From contig VSDK01012259.1 of the NCBI GenBank assembly GCA_009767595.1, positions 116,228 to 180,227 of the forward strand: a stretch of DNA of 64,000 nucleotides, given 5' to 3'. Shown one piece after another: positions 54,956 through 64,000 of the stretch. The position numbers and the translations under genes were made by a program. This DNA is from Symbiodinium kawagutii (lineage: Eukaryota; Sar; Dinophyceae; Suessiales; Symbiodiniaceae). The notes beneath the pieces were generated by a model that saw only the letters and a program-made list of their open reading frames with translations, made no database searches and was not told the DNA's origin. The first letter of the stretch is position 1. Each line of letters begins with the position of its first letter.

Positions 54956-55348
54956 CTATCTAACCATGGTCAGCAGTAACCATGGTTCACCATTCAATCG
55001 ACCAAATTGTTGCATGACACCGACCGATGTCAGATCGGTCACCCGGGTGGTAACAACGCTGGGAGGCCCCAAGTCAAAATGCCATCGAATATCAAGGTGG
55101 AGAAATCTGGTGGTGCAACAGAACCAGGCCACATCCATGGTTGGTTGCTTGGAAATAGATGCGGATAGATTCTGAACATCACTACCACGTAGCATTTTTG
55201 GTTGATTCTGATAATGCTGGTCGTTAATCTCATCAAATGAATACATCACCCACGTCATTGCATGACGCTTCATGACATCACAGTCATTTCGCAAAATGAC
55301 GTTAAGTGCTTCAGATATACCCCTTTCCTTCACGCTCATCCTTGGCAT
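54956..55348 (-). CDS. 130-codon minus-strand open frame, unknown protein
   Basis: ATG-initiated (MPRMSVKERGISEALNVILR), then NDCDVMKRHAMTWVMYSFDE, INDQHYQNQPKMLRGSDVQN, LSASISKQPTMDVAWFCCTT, RFLHLDIRWHFDLGPPSVVT, ending ...LNGEPWLLLTMVR, TAG. It is in non-repetitive, mid-GC DNA; the plus strand is much less open. The start is supported by an ATG pair and an in-frame upstream stop. A donor inside (ACCCGG|GTGACC) could shorten it. One of the best single-frame candidates in the window. Confidence 0.45.
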   Translation of the reverse strand: MPRMSVKERGISEALNVILRNDCDVMKRHAMTWVMYSFDEINDQHYQNQPKMLRGSDVQNLSASISKQPTMDVAWFCCTTRFLHLDIRWHFDLGPPSVVTTRVTDLTSVGVMQQFGRLNGEPWLLLTMVR

Positions 55349-55447
55349 CGAAATCTATTGTTGATTGAATATAGCTATCCAACCACCGATAACCATATCG
55401 GTGTCCGCAGTTTTTATATATCTATCCTATAGGTCATACCAAGGTCA

Positions 55448-55552
55448 AATGGGGATCTCTCAGAATCGGGGACCCCCCGGAAATCATCCAATATGAACCA
55501 TTATCAAGACTAAACCAACCATTTTGGCAGGTCCCTGGCTTGAGAAACCACC
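55448..55552. mobile_element. family A element A18
   Basis: GGGGATCTCTCAGAATCGGGGACC ... GGTCCCTGGCTTGAGAAACCACC. Confidence 0.6.
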
Positions 55553-55583
55553 ACACATGTATGCGATTTAAACCAAACATATG

Positions 55584-55768
55584 GTGGTTTCTCAAAATAG
55601 GGGTACCCCCCCCAAAATGGTGGGTTTATTTCGACAAATGATTTAATTAACATGGATGATTTGGGATACCGTATCATTCCGTATCCCTATATATTCTGAT
55701 TTTACTACTTTAAAAAAATAACATGGATGATTTGGGGGTATCCGTATCCCTATTCGGAGAAACAACCA
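55584..55768. mobile_element. family A element A19, internally duplicated
   Basis: GGTGGTTTCTCAAAATAGGGGTACC ... TATCCCTATTCGGAGAAAC. The right half (AACATGGATGATTTGGG...GTATCC) occurs twice, at about 55669 and 55722. Confidence 0.65.
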
Positions 55769-56510
55769 CGAATCCAGTGGTTGATGAAACCTGCCCTGGC
55801 AGGCCGATCCCTGGTCTCCAGAAGCAGCTCAAGTCACTGAAAAACTTGGCATTTCTGCATCAGGTCGGCGGAACCATACCTTGGAGACCACGTTGAAGGC
55901 TGGCAGGCAGCTTAGGAAAGTTTCAAAGCTGGTTAACCAGCCAGCTACAAATCATTAGATTGGTCAATCGTTATCTAATGACTAAGTTGATGAAAGGACT
56001 ATTGACCAGCCAAATGGGCAAGTTGAAATGACTAGTCTAACATCAATTAATTGGATTTGTTCAAAGCTCTCTAACCAGCCAAATGGCAAGTTGGCAACTG
56101 AAATGCTTGCCATCAATCAAGTCGATGGTTGTTGATGGTAACTTGTAATCGATGAGCTTATTACCAACTAAATGAGATGGTAAGCCGTAGACAATACATA
56201 CCTATTTTGCTTATGTGAATAGCTGTCATGGGCTGGCCAATAGGTATGCATCTGTGCTTGTAGACCATGTGCAGTCGAAGCTATCGCCACGCGCCCCTGC
56301 GCTGAACCGGTACGACTGGTTTGATTCCTATGCATTTCAATCGAAACCTTACGGAAAAACCTAGAGAAATTTCAATTGAAAATACTGAAACCCTTAGAAA
56401 TCTCGATTGAAATACTCAAACCTATGGAAATCTCAAAGAAATACTATAGATCAAGCAGTATTTCAATAGAAATACCTATCGAAATACACAGAAACGTCTC
56501 CCTGCCACAG

Positions 56511-57340
56511 CTCACAAGGAATCTAAATCTCCTAGCCACCTGCCTGGAAGTGACAACATCCACATGGTGCTTAACAAGGCTTAACAGACCTACCTTGGGA
56601 GGGCATTCCCAGTGCGGCGGGAAGGGCGTGCACTGGGCATGGCGTCGAAAGCATCAATCACTGAAAATTGACTATGGGAAAATTCATTCAAAACGATCAT
56701 GCACTGTATAGGAACCAAATAAAGTCAAGTAGGGCTCACGGAGTGACTGACACTCCCCAAGCATGCTGAAAAGAATGTGGATGCAGCTAGGAAGAAAGGT
56801 CTCAATATTTTGGTAACCGAATACAATGTGGTTCTCGCTTTGGTAAGGTTTCCCGGTGAATTACAACAATTAGGTTCTTTGGGGAAAACAAACCCTGTCT
56901 TTCAAAGCTGGTTTTCGCCAATATGTTCTTTGGGGAAAACAAACCCTGTCTTTCAAAGCTGGTTTTCGCCAATATGTTCTTTGGGGAAAACAAACCCTGT
57001 CTTTCAAAGCTGGTTTTCGCCAATATGTTCTTCCAGCCCACCTCACAGTCATCCAAGCAGCAATTCAACTCGCAACAGGGTCCGGAGAGGGTCGCATTCT
57101 TCGAAAAGATCTTCGCAAGTGGACAAATGAAATTGAAAACCTGGCACATCTCACGAATGCAAATCTTGGATGAAACACTACACTGCTGTTGGGAATCCAA
57201 ATGAAACGAATCCATCCATGGGAAATGCCCGTCCCCGTTATATCCCAGCCCTTTCGTGGGAGTTTGTTGCTGGTGAATCTGAGGGTGTAACCTCTCTGAT
57301 AATCGTATGACACCAACAAAATTGAAAAATCAACACTATA
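56511..57340 (+). pseudogene. plus-strand gene remnant with a minisatellite intron
   Basis: A long stretch keeps one protein-like frame with stops. 56513-56670 reads HKESKSPSHLPGSDNIHMVL, NKA, TAA, QTYLGRAFPVRREGRALGMA, SKASITEN, TGA. 56760-56873 reads KHAEKNVDAARKKGLNILVT, EYNVVLALVRFPGELQQL. Removing 56874-57036 (GTTCTTTGG...GTTCTTCCAG) joins in phase to AHLTVIQAAIQLATGSGEGR, ILRKDLRKWTNEIENLAHLT, NANLG. A one-base slip then gives WMKHYTAVGNPNETNPSMGN, ARPRYIPALSWEFVAGESEG, VTSLIIV. Alternative frames exist around 56511-56705. It looks like a once-real gene with mutations, or one with unrecognised small introns. Family unknown. Confidence 0.4.
56874..57026. repeat. three perfect 51-bp tandem repeats inside a candidate intron
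   Basis: Units at 56874-56924, 56925-56975 and 56976-57026 are identical, each starting GTTCTTTGGGGAAAAC and ending TTTTCGCCAATAT, and are followed by GTTCTTCCAG. The repeat start coincides with the inferred 5' splice site. Confidence 0.92.
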
Positions 57341-57575
57341 GCAACTTAGCAAAACAAATTAAATTCAGGAACTACACTGGGGAATGATGGGGGTCTGGGT
57401 ACTGAATATTGATATTGCTTGATTAAACATTTACCAGCAAGACATCATCAGTGTTCGACTCTTTTCGCTTCTTGGTGTGTTTTCTTGCTTGTTGTTGGAA
57501 GCAATTCTGGGAACTCACCGTTCTTAAACGAGAGCAATATATATATATATATATATTGTGTTTATGTGTTTTTAG

Positions 57576-57741
57576 TGATACTGTCATGGTGGGCATCATT
57601 AATTTTGTGGATACTTATATGCTCAACATCCAAAACTACATGTCTTTGATCAACAACCAACCCGCAGTTTATTTGATCGACACATATCATACTTGGAATC
57701 TTCCTCAAGCTGCTGTCATTCATCCAGGAATCAGTGGCTAA
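57576..57741 (+). CDS. plus-strand terminal exon candidate
   Basis: Acceptor TTTATGTGTTTTTAG|T, preceded by an AT tract, opens 54 codons: DTVMVGIINFVDTYMLNIQN, YMSLINNQPAVYLIDTYHTW, NLPQAAVIHPGISG, TAA. After it, 57786-57862 has another plus frame with acceptor TCCTCCCAATAG: PQCTCGLSGESKRFRGCIFF, GYE, with a CxC...C pattern that might bind zinc. The minus strand (57562-57843) is also open for 93 codons, so strand rests on the acceptor. Possibly the 3' part of the 56.5-kb gene. Confidence 0.35.
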
Positions 57742-58179
57742 AAAAAGTGCATTGAAATAGCGGTTGTAGTCCCTTCCTCCCAATAGCAAGCCGCAATGCA
57801 CCTGCGGGTTAAGTGGGGAATCCAAACGTTTCAGGGGCTGCATTTTCTTTGGGTACGAGTAGCTGGTTCATAAGCCGTTATTAATGGTTGATGGTGGTCA
57901 CTGATCCCTTCACAATCCCTTAAAAACGCCCTTATTGTTGGGAGGTATGCCAAGCTGGGGGGGGTCACCTACAATCCCTAAGTTCAACAACATAGACAGC
58001 TGAGGGACCTACTCGTATCAAGCGCAGTGCGCAGTTCACAACTGGTATGGTCGCCTTCATGAACACTATACAGGCGTAACACATTTGCAGATGCACACAT
58101 TGTTGATATGAACATGTTTTTGTTGCTTGCCATGTTCGTGTAATGTTTGAATAATTTGTCGACTTCATTCTGTTGGATA

Positions 58180-58244
58180 TTGTGGTAATTGTTGCTGTTG
58201 TTTTTGGTACTGGTGGACCATGTTGTTGTCATTGTGGTTGCTGA

Positions 58245-58291
<47 letters not shown>

Positions 58292-58312
58292 TTCTTGTTG
58301 TTGATTAGCCAT
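58180..58312. repeat. TTG/CTG trinucleotide tract
   Basis: GTTGTTGTTGCTGCT runs, imperfect. Confidence 0.8.
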
Positions 58313-58403
58313 TATCAACCAATATGTACCCACCAACAACCATTCTAATAACCATGTATCAACCATCAATTAACCATCTATTCATCTTTTGAATGATAAT
58401 GTG

Positions 58404-58503
58404 GTGGTTTCTCACAATAGGGGTACCCCCAAAGCATCCCCTATCAACCACAAATAGTAATAAACCAGCCATGTTTTGGGCTCCCTATGCCTGGAGAAAC
58501 CCC
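58404..58503. mobile_element. family A element A20
   Basis: GGTGGTTTCTCACAATAGGGGTACC ... CCTATGCCTGGAGAAACCCCCC with the AATAAACCAGCCATGTTTTGGG core. Confidence 0.7.
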
Positions 58504-58615
58504 CCACGATCTGCGCTTGTTGTCGCCGCCTTCGAGGTCTCGATACAACTCAAGGGCAGTAACCAGAATGCTTCCATCCTGAGCCAGTGGGTGGACCACA
58601 ATGGTTGTTGACGGT
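58504..58615 (-). CDS. minus-strand exon abutting element A20
   Basis: Frame TIVVHPLAQDGSILVTALEL, YRDLEGGDNKRRSWG, then GGTTTCTCCAGG, which is the family A end and supplies a GT. Composition is natural with an acidic/basic C-terminal part. A second minus frame (WSTHWLRMEAFWLLPLSCIE...) and a plus frame are open too. No clear acceptor. Confidence 0.33.
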
Positions 58616-58650
58616 TGATGTTGTTTATACATGATTCATCAATGGCTACA

Positions 58651-58820
58651 CTGTGGCAAACTAACCTGGTTGTTGAAGATTTATGTTGGCTGTTAATGAT
58701 GTATCGATGGCAAACCTCTGGCAGTCTCTGACCTGGTTGCGCTAAAAATCCTCGCATTTACAAGTAAACCAGCCATAAGTGGTGGATTTTCCACGCCACC
58801 CAAATTAGTTTTTTCTTCTG
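58651..58820. mobile_element. family B element B7, diverged
   Basis: CTGTGGCAAACTAACCTGG at the left; GTGGATTTTCCACG and CCAAATTAGTTTTTTCTTCTGG at the right. Confidence 0.5.
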
Positions 58821-58920
58821 GACATGTTGCGCGCCAATTGTGAATTGTCAGTAGTGAAGCCAAACCCCTTTTCCGCAGCGTTCCAGCCTTGATGAAACTG
58901 CCCTCTTTCAGGATGATGAT

Positions 58921-59020
58921 TTGGGGGGTTCTTAAAATTGGGAACCCCAAAATTGTTGGTTAAGTGCTATATGGTAAATGACTGGAGATTTGGGGGTACC
59001 CCTATGCCTTGAGAAACACC
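58921..59020. mobile_element. family A element A21
   Basis: GGGGTTCTTAAAATTGGGAACCCC ... GGGGTACCCCTATGCCTTGAGAAACACC. Confidence 0.7.
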
Positions 59021-59342
59021 CAAACCTGGGTTGATGACAATTCACCCCATTGATACTAGTTCATATTCATACAGAAATGGATCAATCAACAACCATTGTT
59101 GGCGATCAGTCTGTTGTTTGCCTGTCCAGGCTATGGTGACTGATCGTTGTTCCTGTGCCAATATTCACCATGGCGATTGTACTGTACCTCCTGGATCAGA
59201 CTGGTGAAATGGTACTGGATAGCAACGGATAAGAATGTTTTTTTGATGGAATATCATAGTGAATGTATATGAATGTCGAATAACTAGGATCATGAATTTA
59301 GGAGATTATGTCTATGGCAGAGTCTATGGTTGATCTGTAAAA

Positions 59343-59594
59343 TTGCTCTCAACGCTAACACTACTAGAATCAACATTCATGTTGATATATTTACTAGTGC
59401 ATCAACCAATCAGAGTGAATCTCGTGAGTCTAATCTTGGCATCTAGGAAGTGTCCACCTGAGCGTCCCCAAATTCTTCCACGACTTGAGCTGGGAGGACA
59501 GATGCTGGTGGTAGATATGGGTCCCTACAGCTCCCCCTACACCATCACCCAACAGCTCCACCAAAGCAATGAGCAGTTGGCGAGCTGGATGTGA
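59343..59594 (+). CDS. weak open frame, 83 codons
   Basis: The 3' half (RKCPPERPQILPRLELGGQM, LVVDMGPYSSPYTITQQLHQ, SNEQLASWM, TGA) is protein-like and could be a terminal exon after acceptor CATCTAG|GAAG. Confidence 0.3.
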   Translation: MLSTLTLLESTFMLIYLLVHQPIRVNLVSLILASRKCPPERPQILPRLELGGQMLVVDMGPYSSPYTITQQLHQSNEQLASWM

Positions 59595-59941
59595 ACTGAC
59601 CCTGCTTTTCGTTGCTTCGTATCGACCAATCCCTGAGAAAATGGCTTGACTTGAAGTGACTTGCTAGCAATGTTGATGATAAGAACTGGAATGACTAATC
59701 CAAGATATTTGGTAGTCTTCTTGGTCCAGTGACTGTACTGATAGATGCTAGTACCTCCACAACTGCCAAAACGATCATGTTCAATGAACACCTACCAGGT
59801 TGCAGAAAACCATTTACGAACATCCCCTGCTGTTTGCTATTGATTACTCTTAGTCAAAGCAACCTGGCTGCTTTGAAAATCCACTATTCATCGATGGAGT
59901 GTAGGGAGCATGCTAATTCATGCTAATTCTTACCTTCCAAC

Positions 59942-60130
59942 TTGAAATTTAATTGGGATCAGGATCAGCATCAAATTGGCAATGAGTTTACTTCAGAATC
60001 GGTGGATTACCTTGCTGCAAAAACCGAGGCATCCAAAACCGAGGCATCCGTTTCAAACCGATGGGTTTTCTTACCTAGTTACTTCCTAAGTACTTCAGTA
60101 GTTACTGATGCTTGGCAGTTTCTTACCTAG
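59942..60130 (+). CDS. open frame with in-frame 15-bp repeat
   Basis: 62 codons: NWDQDQHQIGNEFTSESVDY, LAAKTEASKTEAS, VSNRWVFLPSYFLSTSVVTD, AWQFLT, TAG. KTEAS is duplicated by a 15-bp tandem repeat. Element C8 starts 45 bp downstream. Function unknown. Confidence 0.3.
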   Translation: MKFNWDQDQHQIGNEFTSESVDYLAAKTEASKTEASVSNRWVFLPSYFLSTSVVTDAWQFLT

Positions 60131-60174
60131 TTACTTCCACCAGTTGATTATTTCCAGCAGTCACCTCTTCAGCT

Positions 60175-60405
60175 GGCTGTGGGTCAAAACCCCATACCCC
60201 TGCTTTCCTTATCATTAACCATTGTTTTCCCTACTATTGTTGGTCATTATCCCCGTTTTTGCTCGGTTCATATTGACCCATAGCCCTATGTAGCTGGTAT
60301 ATCACGGTATATCCCCTATTATTGTTGGTTATCATCCCTTGTAATTCACCATTAACCAGCTGCTATCCCCCATTAGTTGGTTGGTTGACTGCTTGACCCA
60401 TAGCC
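60175..60405. mobile_element. family C cluster C8
   Basis: AGCT|GGCTGTGGGTCAAAACCCC, an inner right end ATATTGACCCATAGCC at about 60288, and an outer right end GGTTGACTGCTTGACCCATAGCC at 60405. Composite, like C3. Confidence 0.62.
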
Positions 60406-61235
60406 ATTTCCTACCAAACAAGTTAAACCTGGCGTCGTCCATATCCAAGGGGCTTCCGCATAGTCATAACTCCATTGGTACAGCCTTGGTGGTTTGGTGC
60501 TTGTGAGAAAAGCCACGACCTGAATGGTTGCTGTGGTGATTGGCGTTACTCCGGTTAAACATGAATTATGATCAACCCTTGTGAGCAATTAAGCTTGCTG
60601 ATATTAAGATTACTGCAGTATTGGCTAATATCATAATCACCATTCTGATTGGTTAATCCTTACTCCGTGATTGGCTATGATCAACAATCTTAATTTCAGA
60701 CTACTATGTCTTAATACCCGTGGATGATTGAAGTTTGTAAATTATGTTGATGATAATGAATTATGCATAATGACTGTTGCTATTACTATTGGTGTTACTG
60801 GTAATGGCCATTATCATGAGCGGTCGTGGATATTCCAGTAACAATAATGACTCTTGCCACGAGGCGCAAACCAACAATGGCTCCGGTTTCAGTAATTACT
60901 ACCAATACAGAATATTGCATAACTACGATATAATACAGGTTTACTACTACCAATCAGTAATCAATACAGGTTATACATAGAAAGTCTTTTAGCAATATTG
61001 CATAACTACGATTACTAATAATACATTTAGAAAAATACTATGGTCACCATGAGTCATATAACTTGGTTCAACAATATGGTACTAACCGTGATGGAAACGA
61101 TGTATATAAAATTAATATAGCCATACAAAACTAGCCCATTGGTCAATATCATAATCATCATGATAACACACTTGTCATTCAAGCACATTAATCATTAACA
61201 TACAAATGCCAAGGTGTATGATAACAAGTGACTAT
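60405..61235. other. stretch without a supportable gene
   Basis: AT-rich DNA with TACTACCAAT/CAATACAG words near 60890-61010. Short frames only (67-71 codons), not assigned. Confidence 0.25.
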
Positions 61236-61238
61236 ATG

Positions 61239-61318
61239 GTGGTTTCTCAAAATTGAGAGACCCCAAATATGTCAGGTAAATATTGGATGATTTGGGGTCT
61301 CATATTTTGAGAAACACC
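61239..61318. mobile_element. family A element A22 (short)
   Basis: TGGTTTCTCAAAATTGAGAGACCCC ... GGGGTCTCATATTTTGAGAAACACC, 80 bp. It keeps the ends but lacks most of the core. Confidence 0.7.
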
Positions 61319-61569
61319 CATACAGCCCATACATTCAATTATTTTTATCTCAAATATACATACCTTCCAATGCCACAACTTGTTTCTAAATATTGACACC
61401 AATGTTGGTTTTCCTTCGGAACGACCCGTTCATCAGAACATGATCAGTGGAACCCAGGAGAACACACCGAGAAAGCGCCAATGTCGACATGGTTCACGAG
61501 CTGTATTCCCAGGTCACTGCCTGAGCACTGATCCCATATGGATCGATTCAAGCAGTTTCCGATTATATA

Positions 61570-61656
61570 CTGGTTTGTGGTTTCAAGCCCTATGAAAAAT
61601 ATTAGTCAACCAACCAAGTGTTAATCATTACTAAACATGTTTAAAACCACCAACCA
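61570..61656. mobile_element. family E element E5
   Basis: CTGGTTTGTGGTTTCAAGCCC ... CATGTTTAAAACCACCAACCA, with the GAAAAATATTAGTCAACCAACC interior also found in E7 (63363-63457). Another copy, E6, lies at 62850-62949. Confidence 0.65.
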
Positions 61657-62270
61657 CTCTGTTTTTTGACTCTTTTCAAGTGCACCGGGAAAGCGAGCGG
61701 CCCCGGCCCTACATTTAAAACCACCAAGCAGTATAACTTATATAACTATAAGTGTGTGGCTGCCCAAAGCTATATTATAGGCAAGTCCATTCGAAGCCAT
61801 CATCCCAGGTATGGTTTATGATTCATGGACAACCGGCGCTGCCTGTAAAATCAGAGCCCCACTGGTATCATACCTGCGGATTCACCATTCCAAAAATCGG
61901 GGAAGATTGTTGTCAATGAAGCCGCCAGCAAGCGTTTTGTTGTTCAACAATTATTGTCGTGATCCTCTATTATCAATCAGTATTATCATCAACCAGGAAC
62001 TTACCTTGTTGTTGTATCTTCCTATCCCCCATAAACCACCTTCTTAACCATAGTTCACCATGGAAAACTCCAAGGTTTTCCATTATAAAGCCACCAATCA
62101 GCCAGTTCGGAAGCCATCGCGGCCATCAACCGTTGACCCTACGCTGCCACCGGGTGGCAATGAACCGCGTTGTTCCCTCTCCCGGACTCGATCGTAGGTG
62201 CGTCTCCTAAGCCCAGGTCCATGGATACAAGGGACCTGACCCCGTTTCACCAGGCTGTTGCTGTTTATGG

Positions 62271-62364
62271 CAGTTTCTGAAATTGGGACCCCAAAATGGT
62301 TGGGTTACTGCTAGAAATGACTAATATTGGATGATTTGGGGGTACCCCTGTTTTCAGTAACACC
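62271..62364. mobile_element. family A element A23
   Basis: CAGTTTCTGAAATTGGGACC ... GGGGTACCCCTGTTTTCAGTAACACCC. Confidence 0.65.
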
Positions 62365-62653
62365 CTTAGAAGCCAGTTGAATATAGTGATCATCGTTAAC
62401 AAACCTATGGCTAAAAGCCAATGGTTAACTATGCTAGCCATTGACCACTTATGATAGGCCACTAAACCAACCATCATAGCTGGTATATCCCCCATTATGA
62501 CTTATCATTCCCTTTTCAATAACCATCCTTAAGTTCTTATAACCATTGTTCACCACACATCTCCATTAAACCCGAACCCTTCTCAACCATTCATCTCCAT
62601 TCATATAAACCAACCCATTATCAGGGCCCCATAGGGCCCCCATGTGCCTTGAG

Positions 62654-62794
62654 AACCCCCGCCATCGGCCCCTCCTGGCCGCTCCCGGCCCCTCCAAACG
62701 ACTCCAGGTCTCTGCAGGTCCCGAAGCTTTGGCAACTCCGAGGGCTGCGCTGAATAGCCTGGGGGCGCTGGCTAGCGATGATCAAGGGCCAACG
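62654..62794. CDS. GC-rich exon island of uncertain strand
   Basis: Plus: acceptor GTGCCTTGAG (resembling the family A right end), 47 codons NPRHRPLLAAPGPSKRLQVS, AGPEALATPRAALNSLGALA, SDDQGPT, donor ACG|GTTGATGG. Minus: three frames are open, including APPGYSAQPSELPKLRDLQR with possible donor GGGG|GTTCTCAAG. The plus reading is preferred slightly. Confidence 0.3.
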
Positions 62795-63254
62795 GTTGAT
62801 GGCTAAGGCTGGCTTAGTGCTCAGTGATGGCTGATGGTTAGCTGATGTTAGTTGGTTGGTGGTTGAACCACCCCCAAAACATATTTGCAGGTCCACCAAC
62901 CAATTGTTTATGATTGCTACGCAAAATTAAACATGTTTGAAACCACCAAACAAATGCAGCAGAAAACAGGATTCTGTATCCCTGTATGGTCAGAAATATA
63001 TGAACCTAACATATGAGCAGGTATGTAAATACACAATCAAAATGTATAAACATATGACATGTATGATTACTATACATATGTGCATATATGATTTGGCTAT
63101 GAAGTACCATCCACTGCTACTAGCATAATTATGTGAAGTTGTCATCAATGAAACACTAATTCACTAATCAACCACTAGCCAACCACTAATCAACCACTAA
63201 TCAACCATTTACTATCATTAACCACCGATGAACCACTCCCAATCACCATGCAGC

Positions 63255-63362
63255 ACTATGCAGCTGACTTCCGCGGGCAGCTGTGGCCCATCTCGTGCCA
63301 TGCCACGTGCCATGACGAAGAGCGGGTCAGAGTCCTGAGAGCGGATGAAAGGCCGGGGCATG
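63255..63362. CDS. GC-rich exon island beside element E7, strand uncertain
   Basis: Minus: MPRPFIRSQDSDPLFVMARG, MARDGPQLPAEVSCIVLHGD, beginning at an ATG next to the E7 end. Plus: QLWPISCHATCHDEERVRVL, RADERPGH ending CATG|GTTGGTGG, the E7 donor; however, that join meets a stop after three codons. The minus reading is more natural, but no acceptor or donor settles it. Confidence 0.3.
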
Positions 63363-63457
63363 GTTGGTGGTTTCAACCCCTATGAAAAATATTAGTCAAC
63401 CAACCAATCATTGACTAATAATAAGGAAAGTACAATATGTCTAGAACCACCAACTAG
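63363..63457. mobile_element. family E element E7
   Basis: GGTTGGTGGTTTCAACCCC ... CTAGAACCACCAACTAG. Confidence 0.65.
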
Positions 63458-63740
63458 TAAGCATGTAGTGAAGGGCATCCACTTGTCACTGACCATGACT
63501 GACATGTTGTTTTTTGAGGGGTCCGTGTTCGAACATTGTGGTTCCACATTGAGGCCTTCCACGCAAAAAAATCAAGTTGCCAATGACTTGGGAGGTGCTG
63601 GTGGTGTCCAATGGCCCGGCCCCCATGACTCTCAGTTTGAATATGCTGCGAAACAGCTGCGGAACGTAGCAGCTTTAGGTCCGCTTGGCTGCTGGAGGTG
63701 TTGCTGTAGCCATAGCTTGATGACCATCAAACAACTTTAA
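63458..63740 (+). CDS. open frame after element E7, unknown
   Basis: Reads KHVVKGIHLSLTMTDMLFFE, GSVFEHCGSTLRPSTQKNQV, ANDLGGAGGVQWPGPHDSQF, EYAAKQLRNVAALGPLGCWR, then CCCSHSLMTIKQL and TAA. A His/Trp-rich minus frame is open over the same DNA. No splice support beyond proximity to the E7 right end. Confidence 0.25.
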
Positions 63741-63930
63741 CCAATGCGCTTACAGTTCTCAAACAGTTTGTTTATCTTGAATGACACTTCATAGCCTATC
63801 AAATAGGCAGAACACAACAGTTAAGTAAGCATTGAATCAGCTGTTTGTTCGAATGTTACTGTAACCGTTACGAAAAAACTACTAACAACACAACATCCTT
63901 ATCATGAAACCATTTTCACAGAGTATGAAC

Positions 63931-63981
<51 letters not shown>
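63931..63981. repeat. (CAT)n microsatellite
   Basis: About 17 CAT units close to the window end. Confidence 0.9.
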
Positions 63982-63984
<3 letters not shown>

Positions 63985-64000
63985 TTCATCGTTTTTAGAG

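Noticed and set aside
1-64000. Ciliate germline (MDS/IES) organisation
   Set aside because: Coding islands are joined by GT-AG-like borders rather than short direct pointers, and GC content is higher than in known spirotrich germline genomes.
1-64000. Ciliate-type stop codon reassignment (TAA/TAG = Gln)
   Set aside because: Several islands end cleanly at TAA, TAG or TGA, and the few read-through cases include TGA; pseudogene decay explains them as well.
1-64000. tRNA, rRNA, CRISPR arrays, bacterial operons, plasmid origins
   Set aside because: No cloverleaf with a recognisable T-loop, no conserved rRNA segment, no regularly spaced direct repeats with unique spacers and no long bacterial-type frames were seen.

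Overview
This window reads as nuclear DNA of a eukaryote with a large, repeat-rich, intron-rich genome. No prokaryotic operon, rRNA, tRNA or CRISPR array was found, and there is no long uninterrupted gene. The longest convincing reading frame is about 130 codons. Coding signal comes as short islands (about 60-440 bp, usually richer in GC than their surroundings), bounded in many cases by GT..AG. Between them lie simple repeats, TGGTTGATG/CCATCAACC-type low-complexity DNA, AT tracts and many short inverted-repeat elements. The style would fit a protist or alga such as a dinoflagellate, but nothing in the window proves a lineage, and no protein could be assigned to a named family.

The most interesting signal is a set of six families (called A-F here) of short (~80-260 bp) non-autonomous elements with terminal inverted repeats (TIRs), scattered through all 64 kb. 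Several have recognisable target-site duplications: family D has TA, family C has a 4-bp palindromic site such as ATAT or AGCT, and family A has about 6 bp. In families B-F the TIRs themselves carry GT at one end and AG at the other, so each copy can in principle be removed as an intron. In six places (B at 2.6 kb, D at 1.1 kb and 43.5 kb, E at 27.1 kb, F at 44.3 kb, C at 44.8 kb) removing the element joins two open coding islands in phase. This is the pattern of introner elements, meaning transposons that create introns. For family D the insertion arithmetic (keep CAAG, lose one host G) adds exactly one codon.

Layout. 0-10 kb: family A, B, C and D copies, candidate genes joined across D1 and B1, a minus exon at 6.2 kb, and converging terminal exons at 8.07-8.22 kb (+) and 8.56-8.83 kb (-). 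10-23 kb: plus-strand open frames at 11.7 and 12.7 kb (the second cut by a family C copy), many A-E copies, a plus terminal exon at 20.3 kb and a broken minus gene at 21 kb. 24-27 kb: a 2.9-kb block made of a GTAGA satellite plus a TTTTGG/CCAAAA array, enclosed by inverted repeats. 27-34 kb: a plus gene joined across an E element, then a run of minus exon candidates (27.7-33.2 kb). 34-42 kb: low-complexity DNA, minisatellites, an interrupted minus gene at 38-39 kb and a 45-bp minisatellite. 42.7-46.4 kb: plus-strand coding islands with D, F and C elements as candidate introns. 50-64 kb: coding remnants at 51, 55 and 57 kb, including an intron made of three perfect 51-bp repeats, more A-E copies, and ambiguous exons near the right end.

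Limits: GC-rich islands are often open on both strands, so strand and frame were chosen by splice consensus, phase compatibility and amino-acid composition. Exon calls are hypotheses that transcripts must test.
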